DNA from: a virus
DNA: 27,627 nucleotides
Reading direction: 5' to 3' (one strand)
IMG/VR virus record: IMGVR_UViG_3300021959_000308
Span: 1 to 27,627 of that record
Below are positions 16,499 through 24,063 of the stretch, piece after piece. The position numbers were made by a program, and so were the translations under genes. Below the pieces are notes generated by a model that did not search any database, had not been told where the DNA came from, and worked only from the letters and a program-made list of their open reading frames with translations. Position 1 is the first letter of the stretch. Each line of letters starts with the position of its first letter.

Positions 16499-17530
16499 AT
16501 GGGTTGGTCAGGAGGAACATATACAAGGTCAGATGGTGTATTTACAGGTACATCTATTTGGCAAAGTAACAGAGATGCAGGAACAAAGATTGTTGCAGAC
16601 AGGCACGATACACACGACCAAGATATTGCAACAGGATTAAACCAAGCTATTAACAAAGATGGAAGTAATGCTTTCACAGGTGCAGCTAACTTAGGTAGTC
16701 AAAAGATAACAGCACTAGCTGATGGTACAGCACATACAGACGGAGTAAATGCAGGACAGATACAAGATGGTGGATTAATATTCCAAGCAACAGATAGTGG
16801 TAGTGCTAATACTTATGCTATAGCTTTAACACCAGCAGTAACTGCGTATGTAGCAGGACAAGTATTTCATTTTAAAGCAGCCAACGCATCTAGTGGTGCG
16901 TCAACCTTAAATGTAAATGCTTTGGGTGCAAAGAATATAAAAAAGAAAAATGACCAAGATATTGCAGCTGGTGATATAGAACAAAATGCAATCGTATCTG
17001 TAATCTATGATGGTACATCTTTTCAAATGTTATCACAATTAGGTACATCAGCAGGTTCTATGAGTTCATTTACTCTTACTGGTGATAGTGGTAGTAACCA
17101 AACTATTAATGATGGTAATACAGTAGACGTAGCAGGTGGTACAGGTATAGACACTGTAGTTGGTGCAACTGATACAGTAACAGTAGCTATAGATTCTACA
17201 GTACCACAGTTAGCCACAACCAATACATTTACTGGTGTAAATAGAAATGCTTTGACGGCAGATAATGATGGTTCATTCGATATGAACGCAAATAACAATT
17301 TTAAGTGTACCCCTAGTGGTAACTTTGCCTTGACATTTACTAACTTTGCTGATGGACAATCTGGGTATATATTACTAATAAATAGTGGTGGGCATACTGT
17401 ATCATTACACGCAAATAGTAAAGCAGATGCAAACTTAGCTACTACAGTAACAAGTGCAGGTACTTATCTAATATCTTATGTATCAGATGGTACAAATGCT
17501 TATCTAACTAACTCGGCAGTATTTGCTTAA
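16499..17530 (+). CDS. tail fibre or tailspike-type protein, 343 residues
   Basis: The N-terminal MGWSGGTYTRSDGVFTGTSI, with a following HDQDIATGLNQAINKDG (about residues 40-56), is a common head-binding start of phage fibres. It is followed by the NAFTGAANLGSQKITALADG repeat-like motif and then beta-rich segments. The end (NNFKCTPSGNFALTFTNFAD and later ISYVSDGTNAYLTN) looks like a beta-structured fibre tip. AAAGGAG precedes the start within a 58-base gap, the largest in the late block after 562. It probably attaches to the tail and anchors the lectin-like ORFs downstream. Confidence 0.75.
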   Translation: MGWSGGTYTRSDGVFTGTSIWQSNRDAGTKIVADRHDTHDQDIATGLNQAINKDGSNAFTGAANLGSQKITALADGTAHTDGVNAGQIQDGGLIFQATDSGSANTYAIALTPAVTAYVAGQVFHFKAANASSGASTLNVNALGAKNIKKKNDQDIAAGDIEQNAIVSVIYDGTSFQMLSQLGTSAGSMSSFTLTGDSGSNQTINDGNTVDVAGGTGIDTVVGATDTVTVAIDSTVPQLATTNTFTGVNRNALTADNDGSFDMNANNNFKCTPSGNFALTFTNFADGQSGYILLINSGGHTVSLHANSKADANLATTVTSAGTYLISYVSDGTNAYLTNSAVFA

Positions 17531-18324
17531 TGGGTATTCTCCAAAATGAAAATGCAATACCTAGTGCATCAGGTGCAGCAGCATTTTATGACTATCAGAT
17601 AGAACAGAGCTGTAGATTTGATGGAAGTCCAGATAATTTAGAAAAAACTTATAGTGGTAGTCCTACTAGTACAACTACAGGTACATTATCTCTTTGGTAT
17701 AAAAGAAGTGAGATAGGTAATGAAGATTCTATGATTACATCAGGAAATGGTAGTGGAGATGCAGAATTAAATTTTAGAGTTTTAGCAGATGGTACTATAA
17801 GATTAAATATTTATAATGGTTCTTCTCAAGTTGGAAGTATTATTAGTAATGCTGTAATTCGTGATATAAGTGGTTTTAATCATTTTCTTGCCTCTTGGGA
17901 TACTACTCAAGGAACTTCATCTAATAGATTAAAAATGTATTTAAATGGTAATCAAATAACTAGTTTATCAGCATCTACTTATCCAAGTTCAAGTCAAAAT
18001 AGTTATATATTTGGTAGTGGTAGAAAAGTAGGAATAGGACATAATAGTTGGAATGGAAGTAGTCATATAAAAGGATATTTAGCAGAAATATATGGTATTG
18101 ATGGTATAGCTTATACTCCTAGCACATTTGGTGAAAGTAAGAATGGTGTGTGGATTCCTAAAGATGCTAGTAGTTCTGTTACTTTTGGTAATGGAGGTTT
18201 TTATTTTAAATTTGAAAATGCAAGTGATTTAGGTAATGACAGTTCAGGAAACAATAATGATTTTACAGTGACTGGACTTGGTACAGACCATCAAGTTCTT
18301 GATAGTCCAACATTTGGGAGTTAA
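17530..18324 (+). CDS. LamG/ConA-like lectin fibre protein, N-terminal part of a split gene
   Basis: This 264-residue product has a concanavalin/LamG-type domain: LSLWYKRSEIGNEDSMITSG, DGTIRLNIYNGSS, HFLASWDTTQG, RLKMYLNGNQIT, ending with KGYLAEIYGIDG and GFYFKFENASDLGNDSSGNN. Such domains bind host surface glycans at fibre tips. The last residues (TVTGLGTDHQVLDSPTFGS) are the usual linker into the next domain of a longer fibre, but an in-frame TAA at 18322-18324 ends the frame. The next ORF continues in the same frame after two codons. I read this as the first piece of a gene that is usually one protein. Confidence 0.75.
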   Translation: MGILQNENAIPSASGAAAFYDYQIEQSCRFDGSPDNLEKTYSGSPTSTTTGTLSLWYKRSEIGNEDSMITSGNGSGDAELNFRVLADGTIRLNIYNGSSQVGSIISNAVIRDISGFNHFLASWDTTQGTSSNRLKMYLNGNQITSLSASTYPSSSQNSYIFGSGRKVGIGHNSWNGSSHIKGYLAEIYGIDGIAYTPSTFGESKNGVWIPKDASSSVTFGNGGFYFKFENASDLGNDSSGNNNDFTVTGLGTDHQVLDSPTFGS

Positions 18325-18330
18325 ATAGAT
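18322..18330 (+). other. in-frame TAA plus two codons between the fibre pieces
   Basis: The stop TAA, then ATA and GAT, lead directly to ATG at 18331 in the same frame. GGGAG, about 10 bases before that ATG, could serve as a ribosome binding site for re-initiation. TAA is used as a normal stop throughout the window, so recoding of TAA as a genome-wide code change is excluded. Nonsense mutation, re-initiation, readthrough or sequence error remain possible. Confidence 0.7.
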
Positions 18331-19956
18331 ATGGCAAGTAGTGGAAATTTCGCAACAATGAATCCTTTGCATAAAACAAGCAATAGTGTTGGCTATTCTC
18401 AAGGCAATTTAAAAACAAGTCCTAGTAGTAATTGGAGTAGTACAACTTGGTGTTTTAGTAATATAGTAATACCTAAAGATAAAAAAATATATGTAGAAGC
18501 TAGACTAAGTGCAGGAGCAGGAGTTTATGCTAGTCTTGCTGCAGCTACAAACTTATCTACTCCTGGCACTAGTGAAGTTGGTGGTGATGGTAGTGTAAGT
18601 TTATATAATGAATCAAAATATGTAAATGGTACTAGAAGTGCAAGTTGGATTACTGCAGCATCAGCAGGAGATATACTTCAATTAGCTATTGATGGTTCTA
18701 ATAATAAAGTTTGGTTAGGTTATAATAATACTTGGGGTGGTTCTGGTAATCCTTCAGCAGGTTCTAATGAAGCAGGTACTATTAATACAAGCACTGCTTT
18801 AGGTTATGATATTTTTATAGCATGTACACAAAACTCTGTATCAACAATGACATTTAATTTTGGACAAGATTCTACATTTGGTGGAGAAGTTTCTGCAGGA
18901 GGTAATGCAGATGCTAATGGCTTTGGTGATTTTAAGTATGCACCACCAACAGGATTTCTTTCGTTGGCGAGTTCTAACTTACCCATATCAGATGACATAG
19001 ACCCTGCACAAGAAAATCAACCTTCTAAACATTTTGATGTTGTTACTTATACAGGTAATGGTGGTACACAAAGTATAACATCTTTAGGATTTCAACCTGA
19101 TTGGACTTTAATTAAAAATAGAGCAAGTGGTGATTGGTGCAATCAAAATAGTTCATTAGGTGTAGGTAAAAGTCAAAAATGGAATGATAGTAGTGGAGTT
19201 TCATCTGATACAGATGCTGTTACATCATTTAATAGTGATGGTTTTTCATTAGGAGCTGATAGTAAAGTTAATACAAGTAGTGCTAATTATGTAGCTTATT
19301 GTTGGAAAAAAAGTGCTGAAGCAGGATTAGATATTGTTACTTATTCTGGTGGTGGTGGCTCACAAGCAGTTAGTCATAGTTTAGGTGTTACTCCTGATTG
19401 TATATTTATTATGTTAAATACTGGAACTGCATTAGATAGTATTATGTATTTAAATTCTGCATCTATGGGAACTTCTTATGGTATATTTCCTACATCAGCT
19501 AATGCTAGACAAAATACAACTTATGTATCTGCAACTACTTCAAGCAACTTTACAGTCACAGGTTCAGCTGATACAAGTGGAAGAACATATTTTGCCTATG
19601 TTTTAAAATCAATAGAAGGATTTAGTAAGTTTGGAGAATATCTTGCAAATGCAAATACTGATGGACCTTTTACATATCTAGGATTTAGACCTCGTTTAGT
19701 AATTATTAAAGCATTAGAATCAGGACAAACATGGTTCTTTTTTGATACAGCTAGGTCAACACATAATGTAATAGATTTATATTTATATGGTCAAAGAGAT
19801 TTACCAGAAAGTACAGCAGGTACTATAGATATAGATTTTTTATCAAATGGTTTTAAAATAAGGTCAAGTGGTGTAGATTTAAACAGTTCTTCTGGTCAGG
19901 CTTATGCTTATTTAGCATGGGCTGATGTACCATTTAAATATAACAATACTTTTTAG
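18331..19956 (+). CDS. SPRY-like plus repeated DUF7483-type fibre protein, C-terminal part of a split gene
   Basis: The 541-residue product begins MASSGNFATMNPLHKTSNSV, the usual start of a domain after a LamG linker. Residues of roughly 1-225 are SPRY-like (KKIYVEARLSAGAGVYASLA, GDILQLAIDGSNNKVWLGYN). Three related repeats follow at about 234-330, 333-428 and 430-541, with the pattern VTYTGNGG...LGFQPDWTLIKNR...VAYCWKK, typical of DUF7483 phage fibre domains. It lies in frame with the upstream lectin ORF, separated only by TAA and two codons. It probably functions as the distal receptor-binding part of the fibre. Confidence 0.75.
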   Translation: MASSGNFATMNPLHKTSNSVGYSQGNLKTSPSSNWSSTTWCFSNIVIPKDKKIYVEARLSAGAGVYASLAAATNLSTPGTSEVGGDGSVSLYNESKYVNGTRSASWITAASAGDILQLAIDGSNNKVWLGYNNTWGGSGNPSAGSNEAGTINTSTALGYDIFIACTQNSVSTMTFNFGQDSTFGGEVSAGGNADANGFGDFKYAPPTGFLSLASSNLPISDDIDPAQENQPSKHFDVVTYTGNGGTQSITSLGFQPDWTLIKNRASGDWCNQNSSLGVGKSQKWNDSSGVSSDTDAVTSFNSDGFSLGADSKVNTSSANYVAYCWKKSAEAGLDIVTYSGGGGSQAVSHSLGVTPDCIFIMLNTGTALDSIMYLNSASMGTSYGIFPTSANARQNTTYVSATTSSNFTVTGSADTSGRTYFAYVLKSIEGFSKFGEYLANANTDGPFTYLGFRPRLVIIKALESGQTWFFFDTARSTHNVIDLYLYGQRDLPESTAGTIDIDFLSNGFKIRSSGVDLNSSSGQAYAYLAWADVPFKYNNTF

Positions 19957-19969
19957 GAGGTGAAATAAT

Positions 19970-20605
19970 ATGTGGGCTTTAATAAAGGATAATAAAATAG
20001 AGGAGATTATAAGATTTCCCAAAACAATGGTAATAGATGATGTTACTCATTCTCGTAGAATATTTACAGCATGGACTTGGGATGAACTCAATGCCATAGG
20101 TATTTATACAGTAGAAGCAGGAACACAAGGTGATGATAGGTTTGAATATACTTCACAACCTACATATACCTATAGTGCTTCTGGTAAAAAAGTAACTACT
20201 GCGTACACTACAACTGATAAAGCATTAACCGATACTAATGATGTAGATGAAGATGGTAAAGCTATACTAGATTACAAAGGCAATCAAACAGTAACACTAG
20301 GGTTAAAATCTATAGCTAAGAATCAAGCTAAAGAAACAGCAAATGGTCTTATAAAGCAATTTAATTGGCTTGTAGAGAGGTCTATCTATGATAGCAGTAA
20401 AACTATACCAAGTGCAGTTGGAACGTATGTAGGAAAGATTAAAGCAGACTGTGCTACTATTGAAGCAGCAATAGATGGTGCAAGTGATATGGCAGCTTTT
20501 AAAAAACTATATGAATGGGAATATAATGAAGATGGTAGTGTAAAAACTATCGCACCAATACAAAATTGGAGTGATGATTATGATGTTAAAACGTATATAC
20601 GATAA
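19970..20605 (+). CDS. fibre-associated protein, possible assembly chaperone, 211 residues
   Basis: AGGAGGTGA gives a strong ribosome binding site. The N-terminal MWALIKDNKIEEIIRFPKTM and a middle TYTYSASGKKVTTAYT look beta-rich. The C-terminal LKSIAKNQAKETANGLIKQF, NWLVERSIYDSSKTIPSAVG and TYVGKIKADCATIEAAIDGA stretches resemble the conserved helical end of proteins found right after fibre genes in many phages. A fibre chaperone or fibre-tip cap is the best guess. The tiny gene at 20580 starts inside its end. Confidence 0.65.
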   Translation: MWALIKDNKIEEIIRFPKTMVIDDVTHSRRIFTAWTWDELNAIGIYTVEAGTQGDDRFEYTSQPTYTYSASGKKVTTAYTTTDKALTDTNDVDEDGKAILDYKGNQTVTLGLKSIAKNQAKETANGLIKQFNWLVERSIYDSSKTIPSAVGTYVGKIKADCATIEAAIDGASDMAAFKKLYEWEYNEDGSVKTIAPIQNWSDDYDVKTYIR

Positions 20606-20681
20606 AATTAAGAAAAGATTATTTGGTAAACTATGTGAATGTAAACCTAAGAAAAAAGGTAGACCCAGAAAGGATAAGTAA
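20580..20681 (+). CDS. AT-hook-like microprotein, 33 residues
   Basis: The frame starts MMLKRIYDKIKKRLFGKLCE, with an alternative ATG at 20583, and ends KPKKKGRPRKDK. KKKGRPRKD matches the AT-hook core (GRP flanked by Lys/Arg), which binds the minor groove of AT-rich DNA. The N-terminal part could form a cationic amphipathic helix, and there is a CxC pair (residues 19 and 21). It overlaps the upstream gene by 26 bases and the next ATG by one (TAATG). I recall similar short 'CxC...GRPxK' phage peptides. The role is unknown. Confidence 0.65.
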   Translation: MMLKRIYDKIKKRLFGKLCECKPKKKGRPRKDK

Positions 20682-20932
20682 TGGCTACAAACTCAGAAGC
20701 AAGACAAGCATCTATAAGAGCAGTAACCTCTACAACAGCATTACATAATGAAGATTGGTTAGCTTTATTTGCAGCAAGGTCTATACCAGCAGGTACATTT
20801 AACGAAAGAATGTTAGCTTATATTAATGGTGAGTTAAGTACATCTTACACTGATATAAACCTAGCCTTACAAGCATTTGCTACAGACCAAGATGATTTTA
20901 ACTTTTCTAGTATGGGGACATTTACACCATGA
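20681..20932 (+). CDS. unknown protein, first of two tandem paralogues, 83 residues
   Basis: The protein has HNEDWLALFAARSIPAGTFN at about residues 22-41, then ERMLAYINGELSTSYTD, and ends SSMGTFTP. The same pattern (YNEDWIKTFEEAGITTGTFS, ERMLQYTREQGSAW, SSLGTFSAD) recurs in the next gene, so the pair looks like a diverged duplication. No domain is recognised. It starts by TAATG overlap with the AT-hook-like microgene. The location just before the holin and after fibre genes suggests a virion or tail-tip role, but nothing in the sequence proves it. Confidence 0.75.
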   Translation: MATNSEARQASIRAVTSTTALHNEDWLALFAARSIPAGTFNERMLAYINGELSTSYTDINLALQAFATDQDDFNFSSMGTFTP

Positions 20933-21234
20933 GCCAACAATCATTAAGACAAAAGAGTTGCAGAGATGCTTCAGATACAGAAGGTACATATAATGAAGAT
21001 TGGATTAAAACCTTTGAAGAAGCTGGTATAACTACAGGTACATTTTCTGAGAGAATGTTACAGTATACAAGAGAACAAGGTTCTGCTTGGGATAATGCAC
21101 AATGGGATGTATCAAGTTGGGGACAAGGTGCTTTTGTAAATGTTAATCAATCAATGGCACAATTAGGTAAACAAAATGGTACAACAGTTCCTGGTTCTCT
21201 ATGGAGTAGCCTAGGTACATTTAGTGCCGATTAG
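20929..21234 (+). CDS. unknown protein, second of two tandem paralogues, 101 residues
   Basis: The frame starts four bases before the end of its paralogue (ATGA overlap). It keeps the NEDW...TGTFSERML core and the C-terminal WSSLGTF motif, but has an extra segment, AWDNAQWDVSSWGQGAFVNV (about residues 53-72), rich in Trp and Asn. That segment resembles the Trp-rich motif in the gp10-like tail protein at about 445-460 (DWDTATWDVAEWAG), which may be a shared virion-protein feature. The function is unknown. Confidence 0.75.
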   Translation: MSQQSLRQKSCRDASDTEGTYNEDWIKTFEEAGITTGTFSERMLQYTREQGSAWDNAQWDVSSWGQGAFVNVNQSMAQLGKQNGTTVPGSLWSSLGTFSAD

Positions 21235-21242
21235 GGGGTATT

Positions 21243-21623
21243 ATGGCTATTACAGCACTTATAGCACCAGCAACTAAACTTCTAGGTAAGTTTATACAAG
21301 ACAAAGACAAAAAAGCAGAGTTAGCTCATAAACTAGCTACAATGGCAGATGAACACGCACAACAACTAGCTTTAGCACAAATCAAACTTAATACAGAAGA
21401 AGCAAAAGGTAACTGGTTTCAATCAAGTTGGAGACCTCTTATTGGTTGGATAGCTGGGTTTTCTTTAGCTATAAATTATCTTATTTCTCCTATATGTGCT
21501 GGGTTTGGTGTTAACATACCACAAGCTGATATGTCTGTAATGATGCCTCTTTTACTCGGAATGCTAGGAATTGGAGGATTACGCTCCTTGGACAAAATTA
21601 AAAAGGTTGATTCTAAAAAATGA
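21243..21623 (+). CDS. holin, GTA-type three-TM family
   Basis: This 126-residue protein has an amphipathic N-terminal part and a long charged helix (AELAHKLATMADEHAQQLALA). Then SSWRPLIGWIAGFSLAINYL (about residues 60-79) and PLLLGMLGIGGLRSLDKIKK (about 100-119) form membrane segments, with hydrophobic ISPICAGFGV between. The WRPLIGW motif is characteristic of the GTA_holin_3TM family. It lies directly upstream of, and overlaps, the lysozyme gene, the usual holin position. Holins time lysis by opening the inner membrane. A basic C-terminal tail agrees. Confidence 0.8.
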   Translation: MAITALIAPATKLLGKFIQDKDKKAELAHKLATMADEHAQQLALAQIKLNTEEAKGNWFQSSWRPLIGWIAGFSLAINYLISPICAGFGVNIPQADMSVMMPLLLGMLGIGGLRSLDKIKKVDSKK

Positions 21624-22054
21624 GAGTAGATAAAGGTAAATTAATAGATATGTTAATTCTACATGAAGGATTAGAGTTAAAACCATATCAATGTACAGCA
21701 GATAAAACAACAATCGGAGTGGGTAGAAACTTATCTGATGTAGGTATTACAGATGAAGAAGCAAAGTTTTTATTATTAAATGATTTGCAAAGAATACAAA
21801 AAGAAGTAGAGCATTGGACATTTATGGAATCATTAGCAGAGCCTAGACAAGCTGTATTATTAGATATGGTATTTAATATGGGTATCAGTAGGTTTAATGC
21901 TAACACATGGGTTAAGACTTTTGCAGCAATACAAGATAATGATTGGGAAAAAGCAGCAAATGAAATGTTAGAATCCAAATGGGCAAAGCAGGTAGGTCAA
22001 AGAGCTATACGATTATCACAAATGATGCGTAAAGGGGTATGGTATGTCGATTGA
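21620..22054 (+). CDS. endolysin, T4-type lysozyme (GH24)
   Basis: This 144-residue protein has the T4-lysozyme-like catalytic pattern Glu-8 residues-Asp/Cys-5 residues-Thr: E16 in HEG, C25 in YQCT and T31 in TTIGVGRN. Cys in place of the T4 Asp20 is a known natural variant in this family. The remaining helices (AVLLDMVFNMG; WEKAANEMLESKW; RAIRLSQMMRKG) fit GH24. It cleaves the murein glycan strands. No signal peptide is present, so it should depend on the adjacent holin. It overlaps the holin stop by four bases. Confidence 0.9.
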   Translation: MRVDKGKLIDMLILHEGLELKPYQCTADKTTIGVGRNLSDVGITDEEAKFLLLNDLQRIQKEVEHWTFMESLAEPRQAVLLDMVFNMGISRFNANTWVKTFAAIQDNDWEKAANEMLESKWAKQVGQRAIRLSQMMRKGVWYVD

Positions 22055-22292
22055 CCCTATGATGATGTGGAACATAATTATAACTGTGGTTTTAGGACCA
22101 TTTGCATGGGCATTTTCTAAAATGTTTAATGAAGTAAAAAGATTACAAATACTTCTAAACAAAACTAGAGAAGATTTAGGAAAAGAATATGCCACAAAAT
22201 CCGAGCTTCACAATGAAACAAGAGAGATTAAAGAGCTAGTATTAAGACTAGAAGTTAAACTCGACAGGTTCATTGAGAAGCATAATGGTTGA
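22044..22292 (+). CDS. membrane-anchored coiled-coil protein, possible spanin or holin accessory
   Basis: This 82-residue product has one N-terminal hydrophobic segment (NIIITVVLGPFAWAFS, about 10-25), followed by a charged heptad-like helix to the end (NEVKRLQILLNKTRED, EIKELVLRLEVKLDRF). One TM plus coiled coil directly after the endolysin is the layout of an Rz-like inner spanin, but no outer-spanin lipoprotein is visible nearby. Phage XhlA-like membrane proteins have the same layout, so the call is open. It overlaps the lysozyme gene by 11 bases. Confidence 0.65.
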   Translation: MSIDPMMMWNIIITVVLGPFAWAFSKMFNEVKRLQILLNKTREDLGKEYATKSELHNETREIKELVLRLEVKLDRFIEKHNG

Positions 22293-22917
22293 CCCAGTAT
22301 CAATTCTTACAGGAATTGCATTAGTAAAAAAATCAGTAGACTTTATTAAAAGCAATATAAGCACAGCACAAGATATTGGTGATATTATTGGTCATGTAGA
22401 TAAAGCACTTAATGGTCAACAAGAAGTTATAAAAGCCAGAGATAAAGCTAATGTAGACCACTTTGCAGTAGAAAATGTGGCAAAGGAAGTGATTGATGCT
22501 AAATTAGCACAAGAGCATCTCTATGAAATGAAACAATTAATCAACCTTCGCTTTGGTCATGGAACTTGGGAGTTTATCTTAGAAGAACGCAAGAAACGTA
22601 TTGATGCAAAAAAGAAAGCAATAAAAATAGCAAAAGCTAAAAAAATGAAAAAACAAGAAGAAATGGTAGAAATGATTAGGAATATATTTTTAGTTGTAGG
22701 TGGTTTTATATTTATAGGGTTATGTGCTTTCTTAGGATATATATTGTTTATATCAAAAGGAGTGGCACATCCAGTAGAAGGAGATGAAAAATCCTGTAAA
22801 CTATATGAGCCTAAATACTATCTTATCTGTTTAAATGAAGGCAGAGGATATGCAGATACGCAGTTATATTTAGATTATCAATTACAAAAAGATAACTGGA
22901 TAATAGAAAAAGATTGA
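22285..22917 (+). CDS. unknown membrane protein, last gene of the late block, 210 residues
   Basis: I choose the ATG at 22285 (MVDPVSILTGIALVKKSVD), a start common to similar phage proteins; an upstream TTG at 22273 would add four residues. Residues 1-45 form an amphipathic helix region; 85-130 is very basic (RKKRIDAKKKAIKIAKAKKM), followed by a membrane segment at about 136-160 (NIFLVVGGFIFIGLCAFLGY). The C-terminal tail has two Cys and many Tyr. It overlaps the preceding gene by 8 bases. It could take part in lysis or be a virion membrane factor; no motif decides. Confidence 0.65.
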   Translation: MVDPVSILTGIALVKKSVDFIKSNISTAQDIGDIIGHVDKALNGQQEVIKARDKANVDHFAVENVAKEVIDAKLAQEHLYEMKQLINLRFGHGTWEFILEERKKRIDAKKKAIKIAKAKKMKKQEEMVEMIRNIFLVVGGFIFIGLCAFLGYILFISKGVAHPVEGDEKSCKLYEPKYYLICLNEGRGYADTQLYLDYQLQKDNWIIEKD

Positions 22918-22971
22918 TTTCTACATTAACATATATATACTTGTCAAACGGACTAGAGATTTTATTAATAT

Positions 22972-23004
22972 AAAAAATGAAAGGTATAGTTACCTACAAT
23001 TTTT
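22972..23004. terminator. weak bidirectional terminator between convergent blocks
   Basis: AGGTA (22982-22986) and TACCT (22991-22995) form a 5-bp stem with a TAGT loop. An A-run lies on the left (22972-22977) and a T-run on the right (23000-23004), so each strand reads a hairpin followed soon by T residues. The position in the 148-base gap between the rightward and leftward blocks is where a terminator is expected. The stem is short and the T-runs are a few bases away, so efficiency is doubtful. Confidence 0.4.
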
Positions 23005-23065
23005 AATAATAAAAATAGATAATTATATATTGTGGTATTTGGAATTTATCATACTCTAGTTCGTA

Positions 23066-23500
23066 CTATTCATATCCATTATTTAACATCTTTCTAGCTC
23101 TATCAGCAGCACTTACAGATGAAAACTTATCTATTTTTTTATTAACATATACCTTTGGTTTTTTACTCCACCTTCTTTGCATAGCCTTTTTACCACCTTC
23201 ACTCTTTTTTACTAAAATATCTTGTATCTTATTCTTTATAGCTTTAATTCTTTTCTGTGTAACTTTTTCTCCGTTATCTATAAGCAAAGGATATACATTA
23301 GTCATTATTCTATCAAACCTTCTTTTATCTTGTATGCCTAATATATTCTGTATATGCCTTTTAAACACACTACAATCCTCTTGGAGGTACATTGTACTAA
23401 TTAAAGTTATGTATGCACCTTTTTCTTCTAAAGTTAATACAGAGACATCTGCTAACCAATCAGCAGGGTAAAATGGAAAATAAAATAGTTTCTCTTTCAT
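23066..23500 (-). CDS. DUF1376-like replication-region protein, 144 residues
   Basis: The start I use is MKEKLFYFPFYPADWLADVS at 23500, because GGAGG lies 4 bases upstream and the ATG overlaps the previous stop (ATGA). An upstream ATG at 23524 is less supported. The YFPFYPADWLADVSVLTLEE motif and GAYITLISTMY are the signature of DUF1376 (YdaU-like) proteins found in phage replication or regulatory regions. The C-terminal half is strongly basic (KKSEGGKKAMQRRWSKKPK), consistent with DNA binding. It is the last gene of the leftward block. Confidence 0.75.
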   Translation of the reverse strand: MKEKLFYFPFYPADWLADVSVLTLEEKGAYITLISTMYLQEDCSVFKRHIQNILGIQDKRRFDRIMTNVYPLLIDNGEKVTQKRIKAIKNKIQDILVKKSEGGKKAMQRRWSKKPKVYVNKKIDKFSSVSAADRARKMLNNGYE

Positions 23501-23682
23501 ACTTCCTCCATAATTGTATTCCAAGAATATTTATATTTACCTTTAATTTTTTTAAGTAAATTTATACTAGCTCTTCTATCACCTGATAAAAGCATACTTG
23601 TATAAGATTTAGATATTTCTAATTCCTTTGATACTTGGGTTAAGTTCATTTTATTTTCTTTCATAATCTTTTCTATAATCAT
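23497..23682 (-). CDS. XRE-family HTH regulator, 61 residues
   Basis: This small protein is a single helix-turn-helix of the Cro/C1 type: MNLTQVSKELEISKSYTSML (about residues 12-31) followed by SGDRRASINLLKKIK. AAGGAG lies 5 bases before the ATG, and the start overlaps the zinc-finger gene (ATGA). It could repress or modulate early or late promoters. Candidate targets are the palindrome at 79-95 or the GTTC array, both speculative. Its size is that of Cro-like repressors with no extra dimerisation domain. Confidence 0.8.
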   Translation of the reverse strand: MIIEKIMKENKMNLTQVSKELEISKSYTSMLLSGDRRASINLLKKIKGKYKYSWNTIMEEV

Positions 23683-23843
23683 TTTATCTCCTTAATTAAT
23701 TTTTCATAACATTCTTTGCAGTAAAATTTTAATTTATGATAATGAACTGCTGCATTATCACAAAAGCTACACATTTTTAAATGTATAAGTTTCTTCCAGT
23801 GACTACTGGTATTATCTTTTTTTATCGGTTTCCTTTTAACCAT
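23679..23843 (-). CDS. small zinc-finger-like protein, 54 residues
   Basis: Two Cys pairs, CSFC (C25, C28) and CKEC (C42, C45), spaced by 13 residues with YHKLKF between, should bind one zinc ion. The N-terminal part is basic (VKRKPIKK). I prefer the ATG at 23843, two bases after the upstream HTH stop with GAGAG about 10 bases before it, over the ATG at 23864, which lacks a ribosome site and would add seven residues. It lies between two HTH genes and may regulate transcription or bind nucleic acid. The family is not identified. Confidence 0.65.
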   Translation of the reverse strand: MVKRKPIKKDNTSSHWKKLIHLKMCSFCDNAAVHYHKLKFYCKECYEKLIKEIK

Positions 23844-23844
23844 T

Positions 23845-24063
23845 TCATATATTCTCTCTTTCATATTTTTTTCTAAGTAACATTGATTTATCAGAAGATA
23901 AAATAAAATCTCCTTTTAAAATAGACCTTATATAAACTACAGAACAAGATAATTCTTTAGCTAAATCTTGAATGGTTAAATTATTTTTTTTACCAATATT
24001 ATAAAGTAATTTTCCATGAGCTGTAGTTACTTTGTAATCATCTAATGTTGCTATCTTAGGCAC
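23845..24063 (-). CDS. HTH DNA-binding protein, 72 residues, GTG start
   Basis: The start is GTG at 24063, which shares its first G with the preceding TAG (TAGTG). AAGGAG lies about 8 bases upstream. LTIQDLAKELSCSVVYIRSI followed by LKG (about residues 29-51) is a helix-turn-helix of the XRE or similar type. The N-terminal PKIATLDDYKVTTAHGKLLY is not recognised. Together with 23497-23682 it gives the phage two small HTH regulators in one operon, so one may act like a Cro and the other like a repressor or anti-repressor; this is inference. Confidence 0.7.
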   Translation of the reverse strand: MPKIATLDDYKVTTAHGKLLYNIGKKNNLTIQDLAKELSCSVVYIRSILKGDFILSSDKSMLLRKKYERENI

